This document shows positions 10,730 through 23,845 of a stretch of 64,000 bases of DNA, in pieces. Below the pieces are notes generated by a model. That model ran no database searches, was not told the DNA's origin, and was given only the letters and a program-made list of their open reading frames with translations. Made by a program: the position numbers and the translations under genes. The DNA is from Ciona savignyi (taxonomy: Eukaryota > Chordata > Ascidiacea > Phlebobranchia > Cionidae). The stretch's first letter is position 1; the number at the start of each line of letters is the position of its first letter. The stretch is taken from assembly GCA_000149265.1 (NCBI GenBank), contig CH003398.1, positions 446,476 through 510,475 of the forward strand, written 5' to 3'.

Positions 10730-13700
10730 ATGACGCGGGTTATTTCCGAAAGTTGCGATAAGAAAGTTATTAAATATGAAATTTTGTCTGCAATAAAGAA
10801 ATGCAAAAAGCGTGGACTTAAAGAAACGACAAAATGGTAAATACTACTTTTTTAAAACTATGTCTTTCACCACTATCCTAAAGTGGCTACTCTGTATCTG
10901 ATCCAACAGTTCATGCATTGGTATTTTGTGGCACTGTTAGCAGCAAGTTCCTTTGACCAAAAATATAATGGACGCTTTTTAAATCAAGTCTTCTGTACAA
11001 AAACTAAAGCAATTTATCCATCCTCTGCCACACACTGCAATAGGTCGTGTGTCACAACTGTACACACTCGGTAATTCGATTGGTTAGTCTGGTGGTTTAG
11101 TGCGACGCCTTTCAACCTAAGGGTTGCAGGTTTAAAACTCGTCGCTATCTCGATTAATAAGTTCTACCACATTAAAGAAATGTGTATATCATATACCACA
11201 CACTGCAATAGCTTCGGTAAACCGACAGTGGGCACGAGGTGGTCTGACAATTGTCCGTGTTAACCCCCTTGGTTTTCCCATTTACAGCCCTGGATAAACG
11301 TGAATTTTCTATCCTAATCCAAGGATTGCCACTTTTTATAAGCCCTTACATTTTTCACCATAAATTTAGTGAACCATTACCATGGTGCTCTATTTGTCAG
11401 CAATAGTTAAGATAAACATACAATTTAACTTTTTATTGATAGAAAATTTACTTTTTAGGCTTGCTGAACTTTCATTTGCTTTGGATTGCACCCCTGTTAA
11501 ACCAAGCCCAGAATACACGGATAAGTTTTATGGAACGCCGAATTACTTTGATAAACAAAGGTATGGTTATACTAAATTGATTACATTATGTCACATGAGA
11601 CGTGTTCAGATAAACATTTAAAGTCCGACCAGTTAGTCTGGTGGTTCAGTGGGAGGCCTTTCAACCGAAAGGTTTAAGGTTCAAAACTGGTCGAAACTAG
11701 TCGGTTGTGTTCTTAAGGCAAGGCACTTAACAGACATTGCCAGAACCCAGCGGATTAATGGGTTTTACCCAATTAAAGAAACATCTGAATCATACACAAT
11801 GCAATAGCTCCAGTAACCCGACGGTGGGCGCAAGGTAATCTGACGATTTCCATTTTCCAGTGTGTTAACCACCTTGGTTTTCCCATTCACTGGGATAAAC
11901 ATGAATATCCTATCCCTATCCCCCTAAATGTACACTTCCAACCACAGGCATTGCTTGGCATGTGACCAGTTAATAATGGGTGATTTGTATATATATATAA
12001 ATGTAAAATATACCACCTTAGGATATTAATTTTTATCCCTATACTTGGGAAAATACAAGGGACGTTAACATATACCTTGCACAATGTCGGGTTACATCAA
12101 AATAAAAGAAAACAAATATTGTGCTTGTTTAACATGTGGTGGGAATATACTCTTATCTTATTGGACTGATAAACCCTTTTTTTATTATAACAAATATGGT
12201 ACCAGTAATGAAACAGTTTTATTGGTGCTGTCACATTGTCCGGGAAGGTTTTTCTTTCCCGACCTGTACTTCACATTGCACACCTTTACTTAAGGCTTAA
12301 ATAACATCGAATTTAATTAGTTAATTTTGATTTAAATTGTTCTGTTAAAATTTTATTTTATTAATGTAAGGTTTAACGGCCATGTCATTTTTCCCCTAAT
12401 TTGTAATGTGTCTATTCACTGACGTGTTTTAACTACTGTTGTTTTGTGGTTTTATCCTGTCTCCTTAACTTGAAATTATTGTTATATTCTTCTTTATTAT
12501 AACGAAGGGAAAAAATAAACTAAATTAAAACTAAAAGAATTACTAGAATGATGAATACCTATTTGATACAAATTACTCATTGTCTATGCCCTAAATACCT
12601 CTTAATTGCATTTGTAGTCTATCTTATTAGGTTTATACAGTAATGGAATTCAAAATTTTAAGAACATGTTCTCTTTTGTATCGTACTTACTAACAACAGA
12701 TTCCCTAAAAGGTCTAATGTCTGTAAAAAAGCAAGAATTGGATCGGTGATTATCCCAACGTTCCAAGAACGGGTTCGACCGAACCCATGCGATCCTCTTG
12801 AATCCCATCACTGTATATAACTATAACCAATCTATACCTAAACATTGATCAACATCCAGCGCTCCACGTTGCAAAGAGGACGATGTGTATGAGATGGCCA
12901 AATCATACTTTGATATTGGGGAGTACGATAGAACGGCTCATGCTCTGCTTAACTCGAAAGACGAGGCTTCAAACTTCCTCCATGTTTACTCGAGGTATCT
13001 CTCTGCAGTGAAGAAGCAACAACTTCAGCATCTTTACAATCACAGTTCAGTAGCGACTCCTTTATGAATTTTTTTGTACTTAAAATTAAGGATGGGTATG
13101 AAATCTTTTATCTTCATGGTATGATGTAATAAAAGCCACATTGCTTGATACAATCAGGGTTGAACAAAATCTGAAGTAAATAAAAATGTGCTGTGTTTAA
13201 ATTAATTTTGTAAGACTACTATTTTTGCGTAATGACTCCTTATTTTAAGGGTATTTTAAGATTTTATTATCAGACTATTAACCGAAATTAGTTTTAAAAA
13301 TAAAAATGGGTTCAGACATACATAAACAATTGAGTAGGCTATGTTTATTACATTCTGACATTGCCTGTACATAACGAATATATTCAATTTTGTATGGTCC
13401 GCTAGCAAAAAAGGTTAAGTAACCTGATTTAAACCCATCTTTGAAACCACCATCTAAAATCCATTTCTTCTCAGATACATCAGAGCGTGCCCTCGGCAAA
13501 AACGAAGTTCTGCGTACTTTGCGAATGGAATTAGTGCGAAGGTATAAGGCGGACGACCTTGACGCTTATCTACTCTACCTTTACGGCATCTTGTTGAAAA
13601 AAACATCAGAAATGTCGACGGCAGTACAGAGAAACGAAGTGGTTGCCGTATTGTGCAAATCCATCCGATCTTTCCCATTAAACTGGGGTGCATGGCATGA

Positions 13701-16700
13701 GCTGTCTTCCTTGATTCCAGATCAGCAAGTTGTGAGTTTGCCATTTGCTTCGGAAACATTGGATAACTTGTCCCCATGATGCATTTATGATATCAATGAT
13801 AAGATAGGATATTTATGTTTATCCCTGTGAATGGGAAAACCAAGTAAGTTAACACACGGGCAATCGTCAGATCACCTCGCGTCCACCGTCGGGTTACTGG
13901 AGCTATTCTAGTGTGTTGTGTATGATTCATACGTTCCCTCGATTTGGTAGAACCCATTAATCCTAGCTAGCGACTAGTTTTGTACCTGCAAATAAAAAAC
14001 ACATTAATCATATATCTGACTGTGGGCATGTGTCATTCCAACTAACTGAAATGATTTCGTAGTTGTAAATCATTAACTTTATTATAAGCTTAAACGAAAT
14101 TATAACGAAACATAATATCTGCAATAAAGAAATAAGTACAAATAAGTGCGAACGTAAATAAGTTACCATGCTAACACAATCGAGCTGACTGCAGGTTAGA
14201 AGTCGCACAGCACAACGCAAAGGAATAAAAAGCAAGGCGTGTAATTAACGTGAGCGCGCAGCGGCAATGTTAATTATTACAATTCACGTCACTAACGTAC
14301 CAGACTTATATACCAACTTTATTTTATTCTAACCCAGCTCTCTTCACTTGAACTTCCCAACCATTGGATGAAGGACTTTTTCCTTGCACAAACCCACGGA
14401 GATCTTATAAACGCAGACGAAGCTCTTAATTTGTACGACCTCCTCAAAAAAGCCGGGTTCCAAGATAGCAGCTACATTAAAACACAAGAAGCCATTTCCC
14501 AGCACAATCGTCGAGGTACAACCGACAACATGTAATAATGTAGTATTGACTCGAATAGCATAATGTATGTACATCACCATCATTTGATTCAACTGATTTT
14601 AATGGCATCAACTTAAACGCGAACGAAAAAGGAGCACAATATTATCATAAGCCACTACAGAGTAGTAAAACACGGCCTCCTGAGCCTCCTGGTGATAATT
14701 ATTTTCAAGGTGGTATGAGTTGTTCCAGCAACCCCCGACTTGAGGATGTTGGTTGTCGACGGTGCTGGCTTGAGTTCGGGTGGTCCTTAAGTGGTCAATA
14801 AATCAACACTTTTTTTCGGTGCCACATAACAATACCAGTATACCTGGATCTGTTTTTTGCTTTCTGACTATCTTGCCTCTTGGATGCTATATCCAACAAT
14901 TCAAAAGAGGCAAAGAGCTATTTTTTTGTTTTCAAAGATAAATATGTCACTGCTTTAGTTCTTAATTAAAATAGCACTAAATATCTCGATTTGCTGTTAT
15001 AGGCCTATATTGGGAATCCTTGGATAATTAGTATCACAAGTTTTTTCCTAATGTTACTTCCGAGTTTTAATATATTTCAATAACTTGGAAACGAAATTCT
15101 TATAAAACTACTTAATTTTAATTTTATCTTTTGTTTTCGTAGGTTTAAAAAATTCTAGATAAAATGAAAAAATATACAGTTGAATATAGGTATCATTAAA
15201 AATTGAAAATATGGGTATTGACGTATGCAGTAAAAATATTATGTCAATTGATCTCTAAATTAAATTAATACAATCTTTACGGTCAATTCCAACAACTATT
15301 TTAATTTTGCTGCATACAGTGCAAAAACCAAACATTTTGTGCAAAAAATCAAACAAAGGTGAAGTCTTACCAGGTCTAAGACACACCTGGATTATTTCTA
15401 TCGCATCATAGTTGGGTACCACTGCACTGGACCAATTAGGCCAGAATATTTTGCTCTTTTGAAATTTCACACAGTTTTTATGCTTTTGTTCTAGTTTTCG
15501 ACGAAGCAATCACCCTGTTAGAGGAAGTTCGTGCAAATGACCCGTACAGACTCGATGACATGGATATTCTGTCCAACATGTACTATGTGAAGGGAAGGAG
15601 GGCTGATCTTGCCCACTTGGCTCACCACTGCACTCAAGTGGACAAATATCGGGTTGAAACTTGCTGCATTGTCGGTGAGATATTTCTTTTTTACATGTAA
15701 CCTTATTAAAGGGGAACTGAAGTCAATTTTAAGAATATCTTAATAAATGGAAAAAAATACGCTGATTTCAAAAATCAAATCAGTTTCTTCCAATATTTTT
15801 TTGTTAAAGAGTTATGAGCAAATATGCATTTTATTTTATGTTAGGGGATTTCCCGTATTACGTCACTGACGTTGTTGAGATTTCGTGCCTATATGCATTA
15901 TATACAATCATGTGTCAGTTTAGAGGTGAATTAGTAACATAAGCGCCTGCAGGAGCGTTGTATTTTCGTTTTTTTATGGAGACTTAGCATAACACATGTC
16001 ATATAGCCTAACTGAACCAATGTACCCGCGTGACTGCTTACCTTAAGCGCGGTCATTCAGGCCTGCACGATCCTGGACCTAAGCTGAATGCTGAGGTATA
16101 CAGGTCTCGTATTTAAATGACTTTAGAAAAAATAAGTCTTAGCAATTTATATCATAAATCATAGAAGTGAAGACAGAACAAGAAAACTAGAACAGGAGGC
16201 AGTAAACTGTAACTGCCAGCAATTTATAGAAATAAACCAGCCATCAATCAAAGATCAGACTATGCGTGGGGAACAGCCTATTTCTTTTATGATTGTTGCT
16301 TTTCAATATATAGCCATAATCTGCAACGTAGACTAGCAATGTTGATATCAACCCCTAGGCTACAAACTGAGAGTGTGAGAGATTTGGTATGCATATGCAT
16401 AGAAGTTTTAACAAATTTATTTTCTTTTCTTCATTTCTAGAGTAAATTTAAGTTAATGTTGTAACACTAAAATGGATGACAGTTTTCAGCATTCTGGCAT
16501 GGATGAAAGAAGTTTTATTGTACACAATAAAACAACACAAATTTAGTCATTTGCGTTTGAACCAAGGAAAACGTCTGAAAGTATCTTTGAAGATGCAAGC
16601 CCCATAGAAGAAAATGTTTATTTAGAAACATTACCTATTGACATGACTTGGTGCCGTTGCAAAAACTGTATTCTTATGGACACACCGCATGAATGTACAT

Positions 16701-19700
16701 GCATTTGTGCACAAAATAACGCCAGACTGGACTTGCATTACTAAAAGCCCTTATTTTTCAATTATCTGCTTGGATAAAGAAGTTCTTGAAATTGCACTTG
16801 ATGTACTGGGTTGATCACTAGTGTTTAAAATCATAATCAGAAAAATTCAAAATTGTTGGAAGTGTATTTTTCACCAAGTGGTTTGTTTTCATCATCTTGG
16901 CTACTCCATTGGAGTCAAATACAATTTTACTATGATAATCCTTGTCATAAATATGTGCACTACACACTGCGGTTCTTTTTCCAGGTAGTTTAGAATGCTT
17001 GTATTGTTGTATCCATTGCTTCAACCGTTTTTTGTCGTTGTGAGGAAATCGATGGAAGAGCACAGGTGGATTGGAATTTCGTGTGCTGTAATAGGAATTT
17101 GTACATCCTGGAGCAAAACAATATGCTCCAATAACTCTTTCTTCCTTCTCAGTGGCTTAACTTTAGGCATTTTACAATATATAATAAAAAGAACTAAATT
17201 AGAAATGTGGTATATTTTTATTAACTTATTTGGGTAGTTAAGTAAAGATCTATTATATATATTCTTCACTTACTTATCTGAGTGCTTGCTGTGTACTTAT
17301 TGTCAGACTACACATCAGCTACTCAACTGTGGATTAACTGTTTTTTGCAATAAGTGGTATTACCAACCAGTAGGCTAATGCTCAGTTTCAATAACAGCAG
17401 ACATTAAATGCACCACATACACAACAGCAAAACATTATACAAACAACCAAGGTAAAACATGAAAGAAATAGGCTTTTCCCACCGCATAGTCTAGCCTTTG
17501 CCTAATGGCTGGTTTATTTCTATAAATTGCTGGCAGTTACAGTTTAATGCATTCTGTTATAGTTTTCTTGTTCTGTTTTCACTTTTATTATTTATGATAT
17601 AAATTGCTAAGACTTATTATTCTAAAGTCATTTAAATACGAGACCTGTATACCTCAGCATTCAGCTTAGGTCCAGGACCGTGCAGGCCTTAATGACCGCA
17701 CTTAAAGTAAGCTGTCACCATGTACATTTGTTCAGTAAGGCTATATGACAAGTGTTATGCTAAGTCTCCGTAATAAAAACGAAAATACAACGCTCCTGCA
17801 GGCGCTTCTGTTACTAATTCACCTCTAAACTGACACATGATTGTATACAATGCATATATGCACGAAATCTCAACAACGTCAGTGACGTAATACGGGAAAT
17901 CCCCTAACATAAAATGAAATACATATTTGCTCATAACTCTTTAACCAAAAATTATTGGAAGAAACTGATTTGATTTTTGAAATCAGCGTATTTTTTCCAT
18001 TTATTAAGATATTCTTAAAATCGACTTCAGTTCCCCTTTAAGGTTTTTATAAATGAACTGTTTCTAAAGCTTAAGCTTGTTAAACAAAACCAGTCAGTTC
18101 TTTGGCAAGGCGCTTAGTGTATATTGGTTTTTCTGAGATAGCATTCTTAACCTGACTGGGGTATTTGTAATTGTTGGTGGTATAAACCAAACCTCTGTTC
18201 TAATCACAGGGAAAACATTACTTAATTTACAATTGACAATCTAACAACTACAACCCGGCTGCACACATTTGATACTTTTAGTTTAGTTTATTTTTTGTTT
18301 CCACGATGAAAACATGAAGCAGGACCTCTGATAAAAATTCGGAAAAACGGAAAAAACGGCAAAACAACAGTCGTTAGAACACACCTAAAAAAACAATAAA
18401 TTATAACATTTCGGCATAATTATATGTGACCGCTAAACCCTAATAAAAAAATAAATAAAAATGAAAAAATAAATGTTTATAAAAAATGACACTATTACAC
18501 TAAGCCTCGAAGAAAAGTGTGCGATAAAGCAATACTCAATATTCAACTAAAACATTAATTTCAACAAGCTGAGAAAGACAGGCCTATTTTGTAAACCAAA
18601 CATTGCTTTAATTTCTACAATTCGATTAAAGGACTGCCAATTTATATATCAGTGACGCAAATATTGAATCTTAAAGTGAATATGTCTTTTTCTAGACTAA
18701 ATTATCAAATCTGATATTTATTTTTAACAACTACTGTCTGATTCTGACTTTCATTAATTTCTATTTACCCAGTGCTAAAAATTTTAGGCAACTACTACAG
18801 CATCAGAACGGACCACGAAAAAGCGGTAATATACTTCCAAAGAGCACTTAAACTCAACCCAAACTACTTGAGCGCGTGGACACTGATGGGCCACGAGTTC
18901 ACTGAGGTTAAAAACACCTCGGCAGCCATCCAGGCTTACAGGTAAATTAATGGTTTGTTGTGCATAACTCATGGGATATTTATAAAAATTGACTCTTATG
19001 GGTCCCATTTGGAAAAATGGGACACATATTGTTTTTGTCCGTTTTTTTTCGTCAAAGGTTTGACAGGCATGGCTTGTGGCTCCGACATCTACCAGAAGGG
19101 GTAATGCAATCGTAATGAAACTTTGACATTTGTTAGCGCACATGGTCTAGATATGCAGAAACCAAAATTTTAGCTAATTTATCAAGGGGGATTCCCCTGG
19201 GAGGTGAAAAAACAAAACGGTACTTTTTTCTAAAAAAAATAGCTTTTTTGGGCATAGCGCATGAACGACTGCTCCAATGTTGATCAGATTTAGTAAAATG
19301 TATGTGTTAGCCATTGCTTTACGAATGAGAAGAAACAAATTATTTACTCAGGGAAATACCCTAAAAATAAAGATATGTTCCTAAATCCCGATTGTAACAG
19401 TTATGGCCTGTAGCTTTACAATCTACCAGAAGGGGTAAGGAAATCGTAATTAAACTTTGTCATTTGTTAGACAACATGGTCTAGAAATGCAAAAACCAAA
19501 ATTTTGGGTAATACATCCTGGGGAATTCCCCTATTACGTAAAAATTCAAAACGTTTTTTTTTTTCTAAATAAATAGTTTTGTCGGGCATAGCGCTTGAAC
19601 GGCTTCTTTAATTTAAGTCAGATTTAGTGGAATGTAAGTGCATTAGCAACTGATTCAACACTTTAAAGAAATAAAAAAATACCTAGGGAAATAATCTAAA

Positions 19701-22700
19701 AAATAAGATTTTGTTCTTAAATCATGATTGCGACAGGCATGTCATATCGCGCTGACATCTCCAACAATGAGTCGACAAATCGGATTAAAACTTTAAGAAT
19801 TGTTGGATAACATGACCCAGATTTGAATGTAAAAACAAAAATTAGTGTACTAAACCCAGGGGAATTCCCCTAAGCCATGAAATACTAAATCGGGCTGTTT
19901 TGGAATTAAGCTTCATTTTACTACAGCGCTTGACATGAGTCTTTAATTTAAAATATTTGTGGTGAAATGTTCGTAAATCTAACATGATTACTTTTTTTAC
20001 TGCACATGGAAAAGAAGATTGGTTTGATAACTGTAAGACCCATATGTTTATGCTTGCAGAAACAAAATTATGGCAGCCCGGTTAAAACTTTCTGGAATAT
20101 TGGATAACATGGACCTGGCGTCTATGTATCTGAAAATAACATATATTGCGTAATGAACATCAATAACAAGATTGGATTGTTACCCCAGGGACCCATGCGT
20201 TTATGCTTGCAGAAACAAACTATATACTCGGTTTATAAAATACAAAATGTGGTTAGGGATCCTGTAGCATGAATATATAGCATACATCATGTGTTTTACA
20301 AACATTGGTGGTTAAACACGTGGTTGACACTCTCTAGTTTTAAAAAAACTTAGAAATTTTTTATATAAAAAGCTTTTCTTTTTATACGTCTTCTGTTTGT
20401 TTTGTTTAAAGGGCTGTGTAGCTGTTTTCGGTGCTTTATTGTCGCTTGGTTGAGTAATCTGTGAATTTTTTTTATTATTTATTGATGAGAAATGGGAATT
20501 TACAAATTGCAGCAATAACTTTAAAGATTTTTTGTGCCAGACCAAACTTTAAACAAGGCTACCAAACTTAATTTTAACCAAACTATGAATTTTTGTTGCC
20601 CCAAAAACATTTTCTGTATCAAAAACGATTTTGTTTTTTTCTCAGAAACGCCGTTGATTTGAACCGCAGGGATTACAGGGCATGGTACGGACTAGGTCAG
20701 ACATATGAACTTCTCAAAATGCATTACTACTCACTTTATTACTACAAGCAGGTTTGTAAATCATGGATTTTATTCAATACTGAGGCAGATGTAACAAAAC
20801 CATAGGATAAGATATTCATGTTTATTCCAGTAAATGGGAAAACGAAGGGGGTTATCACATGGGCAATCGTCAGATCACCTCACACCCATCGTCAAGTTAC
20901 CGAAGCTATTTCAGTGTGTTGGGTATGATTAATATGTTTTTTTGTAATTTGGTAGAACCAATTATTCCGATGGGTTCGGACAATGTCCATTAAGTACCTT
21001 GCTCAAGGAGCAACAGGCTAGCGTCGAGTTTCGTATCTGCAACCTTTCAGGTGAAAGGCGATGCACTTAACCACTAGACTAACCTGTTTTGCTTAACACT
21101 TCTATTGTTTTTTTACCAATGTGTCTGTGTGGTAATAGATGTCGAAAGCATACTTGTGTAATCATGAACATCATTAACTGGAGTACCATGCCAAATGTCG
21201 TATAGATTTAACCCTTTAACTGGCCGCTGTCGACTCAAGTCGACAGCGCCGAAAATTGCATAAATGGAAAAGTATACGGCCGATTTTGATCAGTGAGATG
21301 GCGCTGGAGAGCTGAATAATTTCTGCTTTTACCAATATAAGATGATATATAGGTTTGCATTTGAAATTTTCAAGGTATTTAAGTTTTAAAAAACGTATAA
21401 ATATATGTGTGGTTTTGGTTGTTTTAATTAATTTTAATTACTGTTTTAGTCCCCGATTAGTTTTCAACTATTGTCGTCATGGTTCGCTTGTTTAGTTTGA
21501 AAACAATCCATTCGTTTTTCGCTTGTACATTTTGGATTAGGCTATTTTTTGAGCTTATGGAGAGTAAAAACAGAGATTCTGATGAAGAAGCTGCCCTTTT
21601 GTTGGCTGATAGTGATTCTGGAAGCAGTTGTGCTTCATTTTCAAGTAGTTCTAGCAATAAAGAACATTTTGAAGATGTTTTGCATCAGTTTTGTTTTCCT
21701 GTGGCCATGTGTTTGTGTTTCATTGGGCGAAAGTAAAAAAAAAAAAAAAATTGATTTGCGTATTACGACGTCATCAGTCAACTTGTCAGGTCATCACAAA
21801 AAAAGTAGTACAAAAATGGTCCAAAGATAATCATAAATAACTTTGCTATATACTGTTTTGTTTGTAAATGAGAAAAAAAGATAGTTTTTGTTGATCTAAA
21901 TAGAAACACATGACGTCACTGCACAATGCATGACGTCATCAAAATTTTACTAATGTAAAACAAAAGAAAATTTATTACTGAACAACTTTTCTGTTGATCA
22001 TATCATGCTTACATCAATAGTTTTTTGTACAGAAGCTTCTAACCTAAGGCAACTTAGCCGAAAAATGACCAAAAAAACAGCCGGCAGTTAAAGGGTTAAA
22101 GAAGATTTAAAAAAAAAATTGTTATTTTTTGATATTGTTGCATCTTAGTTTGCCTCTTTCCAATTGTGTCTTTTTCTTGAACCCTTTTGTTTGTGAAGTT
22201 GTGTTCTTTTTTAAATCCTTGTGTAACAGTCACAAAGTAATTAATCTTTTGTCGATTGTGCATTTTCAAAGTTTTTCTCTGTATTTGGAGTTGTCTGTTA
22301 GGCAGTCGAAAACATACTGTGAACAGAAAGGTTACCGAACCAATTCATCACTTATTATAAGAGTTAAGTTTAGTTTATTCATTTTTTGCCCCAGTATTAA
22401 TTATCATCATTCAAACATTCTTACCAGGCTCACCGATTGCGACCGTTCGATTCGCGGATGCTTATGGCAGTCGGGGAAACTTACGAGGTTTGAAGCGATT
22501 CGAAGAAGCTAAGATGTGTTACCGGAAGGCACTCGCTGTTGGAGATATTGAGGGAATGGCCAACATTAAACTGGCAAAGTACGTGTTTTTGGTGATGGAT
22601 AGGATCTTCATGCTTATCCCTCGTGAATGAAAAACCAAGGGTTTAGCACATGGGCAATCGTCAGATCACCTCACGCCCATCGTCGGGTTACCGGAGCTAT

Positions 22701-23845
22701 TGCGTGTGTTGTGTATAATACAGACTTTCCTTTAAATTAGTAGAACCCATTAATCCACTGGGTTAGGGCATAGTCCGTTACATGCTTTGCCCAAGGACAT
22801 AACCGACTAGCTTTTGTACCATGCAACGTCTCGGTTGAAATGCGTCACACTAAACAACCAGACTAATCTGTCGGAAAGGTCAGTGTTAGTGGTTAAGGAC
22901 TGTTTTTTTAATGTATAATAAGGACATGAAACAATATGTATAGGTTAAACTGTAACATCTTAACATTACCAACTTTGATCGCCGTAATTTATCTCGATGC
23001 AGGCTTTACAAGAGCGAGAATTCTTCGGAATGGGCAGCTTGTTACTACGAGCGATTTGCCCAGCAAGCTGAGGAGAGGGGGGTGGTGGAAGGAACAAGCT
23101 CACATACCGAAGCGTATCAGTTCCTTGCCCGGTATTACCTCCAGCAGGGCAATGGATTGGACGCTGCGGCGTATTATGCACATAAGTGTTGCGAATACCC
23201 GGAGGTTAGTTCTGTGGCAACGAAATTTAGTGTTTATCATCGCACACTCGATATCTAAGTTGTAATAGTTTTTATTTTTAATAACTTTAGGGTTAGGAGG
23301 ATTAGGATATCCATGTTTATCCCTGTGAATGGGAAAACCAAGGGGGTAAACACACGGGCAATCGTCAGATCACCTCGCGCCTATTGTCGGGTTACAGAAG
23401 CTATTGCAGTGTGTTGTGTATGATTTACACGTTCCTTCAATTTGGTAGAATTTTGATTTTAATAACTTTTCTAATTTGCACACTTTCATTTAAATATACT
23501 TTAGGTCTGACATGTCTAGCCATAACTATATTTATTAATTAATTCGAATATAGAATTCTTCCTGCAATATTTCACAAACAAACCGCCATTCAGGTACGGG
23601 AAGACGGGAAATCGGTTCTCCGCCAAATATCCCGTATGCGCGGCATCGGGGGTGGGGGAGACGAGTTCACCACGGACAACGCGATTCGGCGCCCGCCCAC
23701 GCCCGGCAACATTCTGCGATTGCGTGGGGCGAACGACAGTACCGATGTGGTAATGGACACTGATTCTCCCTCCGCCAGTGTAGGGCCGATCAAATTAACT
23801 TTCTCTCCTGGTCAAGCAGAATCGGACACCAGCAATTTGATGTGA
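10730..23845 (+). CDS. CDC23: Cell division cycle protein 23 (APC8, TPR subunit of APC/C), 11 coding exons
   Basis: CDC23 is a TPR scaffold of the anaphase-promoting ubiquitin ligase. Exons: 10730-10836, 11459-11560, 12860-13044, 13475-13731, 14338-14515, 15495-15674, 18788-18941, 20646-20751, 22428-22578, 23003-23204, 23594-23845. Recognisable blocks are the N-terminal [133 protein letters not shown] and KALL-like VLRQISRMR. All phases join except inside exon 9. There the frame hits TGA at 22491, while one extra base restores the family sequence (151 nt found, 152 expected). With that base the protein is 624 residues (human 597). The C-terminus is Gly/Pro/Ser-rich. The donor of exon 3 (13045) is weak but gives the expected length. 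Confidence 0.95.
11078..11322 (+). repeat. tRNA-derived SINE copy
   Basis: Head with ttagtctggtggtttag and a TATCC-type tail (ttttctatcctaatcc). About 60 bp of the central section is missing. It lies in CDC23 intron 1. Confidence 0.75.
11623..11924 (+). repeat. tRNA-derived SINE, full length
   Basis: Runs from the head (ccgaccagttagtctgg) to the tail (aatatcctatccctatcc). It follows CDC23 exon 2 by about 60 bp. Confidence 0.8.
12638..12813. mobile_element. Small hAT-like MITE, copy 1
   Basis: Ends cagtaatggaattcaa and ttgaatcccatcactg are inverted repeats. The interior, with ttctcttttgtatcgtactt and gaacgggttcgaccgaaccc, is nearly the same as at 61999-62191. The flanking target duplication is not clear for this copy. 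Confidence 0.7.
13795..13990 (-). repeat. tRNA-derived SINE, partial
   Basis: Tail and middle present (agataggatatttatg to gactagttttgtacctgc). The head after the B-box is truncated. It starts about 60 bp past CDC23 exon 4. Confidence 0.75.
16472..16744 (+). pseudogene. Cys-rich P2RX7-C-like transposon ORF remnant
   Basis: The frame starting at 16472 reads MDDSFQHSG..., meets an in-frame TAG about 25 codons in, then continues as [12 protein letters not shown] to the stop near 16744. Its striking part is [18 protein letters not shown], a Trp-Cys-Cys cluster like the zinc-binding C-terminal domain of P2X7-like proteins, also met in transposon-derived proteins. It lies inside the TTAA-flanked transposon. 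It is probably not functional given the stop. Confidence 0.5.
16818..17123 (-). pseudogene. THAP-domain ORF of the transposon
   Basis: The minus-strand frame reads YCFAPGC, then [29 protein letters not shown] and NTLPTIL. This gives the C2CH zinc signature, the invariant Trp and the terminal PTI box of a THAP DNA-binding domain. No ATG precedes it in frame; two stops lie upstream, so either an upstream exon is missing or the ORF is dead. The reading stops at 16818. Confidence 0.7.
19005..20330 (+). repeat. Tandem array of degenerate ~335-bp units
   Basis: Units are recognised by gacaggcatggcttgtggct / catctaccagaaggggtaa near 19065, by gttatggcctgtagct near 19400 and by gacaggcatgtcatatcg near 19733. 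The spacing is about 335 bp. A fourth, more decayed unit follows to about 20330. Each unit contains a catggtctaga...gcagaaacc segment and a ggggaattcccc-type palindrome. Reverse-orientation copies occur at 30112-30338 and 33582-34035. It fills CDC23 intron 7. Confidence 0.75.
20800..21092 (-). repeat. tRNA-derived SINE, full length
   Basis: Reverse copy from aggataagatattcatg to the head (cactagactaacctg). It starts about 50 bp after CDC23 exon 8. Confidence 0.78.
21212..22095. mobile_element. piggyBac-like element, decayed or non-autonomous
   Basis: It starts ccctttaactggccgctg and ends cagccggcagttaaaggg, inverted repeats flanked by TTAA on both sides (21208-21211, 22096-22099). CCCTTT ends with TTAA target sites fit piggyBac. 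Inside, a plus-strand frame near 21556 encodes an acidic, Ser-rich peptide ([20 protein letters not shown]) like the N-terminus of some piggyBac transposases, but no catalytic domain follows. It lies in CDC23 intron 8. Confidence 0.75.
22592..22878 (-). repeat. tRNA-derived SINE
   Basis: Reverse copy beginning ataggatcttcatgctta, 13 bp past the CDC23 exon 9 donor, and ending in ccagactaatctgtcgga. Confidence 0.75.
23297..23450 (-). repeat. tRNA-derived SINE, tail half
   Basis: Runs from aggattaggatatccatg to caatttggtagaa; the head is absent. It lies in CDC23 intron 10. Confidence 0.72.

Larger units (their letters stand above)
15710..18037. mobile_element. Kolobok-like DNA transposon with long inverted repeats and TTAA target sites
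   Basis: The 2.33-kb element begins aggggaactgaagtc and ends gacttcagttcccct, with TTAA immediately outside each end (15706-15709 and 18038-18041). The inverted repeats extend about 500 bp: 15710-16250 pairs with 17500-18037, sharing cgcctgcaggagcgttgtat and its complement. TTAA duplication plus a THAP-coding segment is typical of Kolobok-type elements; piggyBac also uses TTAA but lacks THAP. It occupies CDC23 intron 6. Superfamily assignment is inference. Confidence 0.8.

Noticed and set aside
17021..17269. Minus-strand ATG frame [12 protein letters not shown]... as a gene start
   Set aside because: Its frame differs from the THAP frame, and joining them would require a frameshift or an unseen intron.
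21549..21830. Ser/acid-rich ORFs as host genes
   Set aside because: They lie inside a TTAA-flanked element with inverted repeats and contain no domain beyond a short acidic segment.
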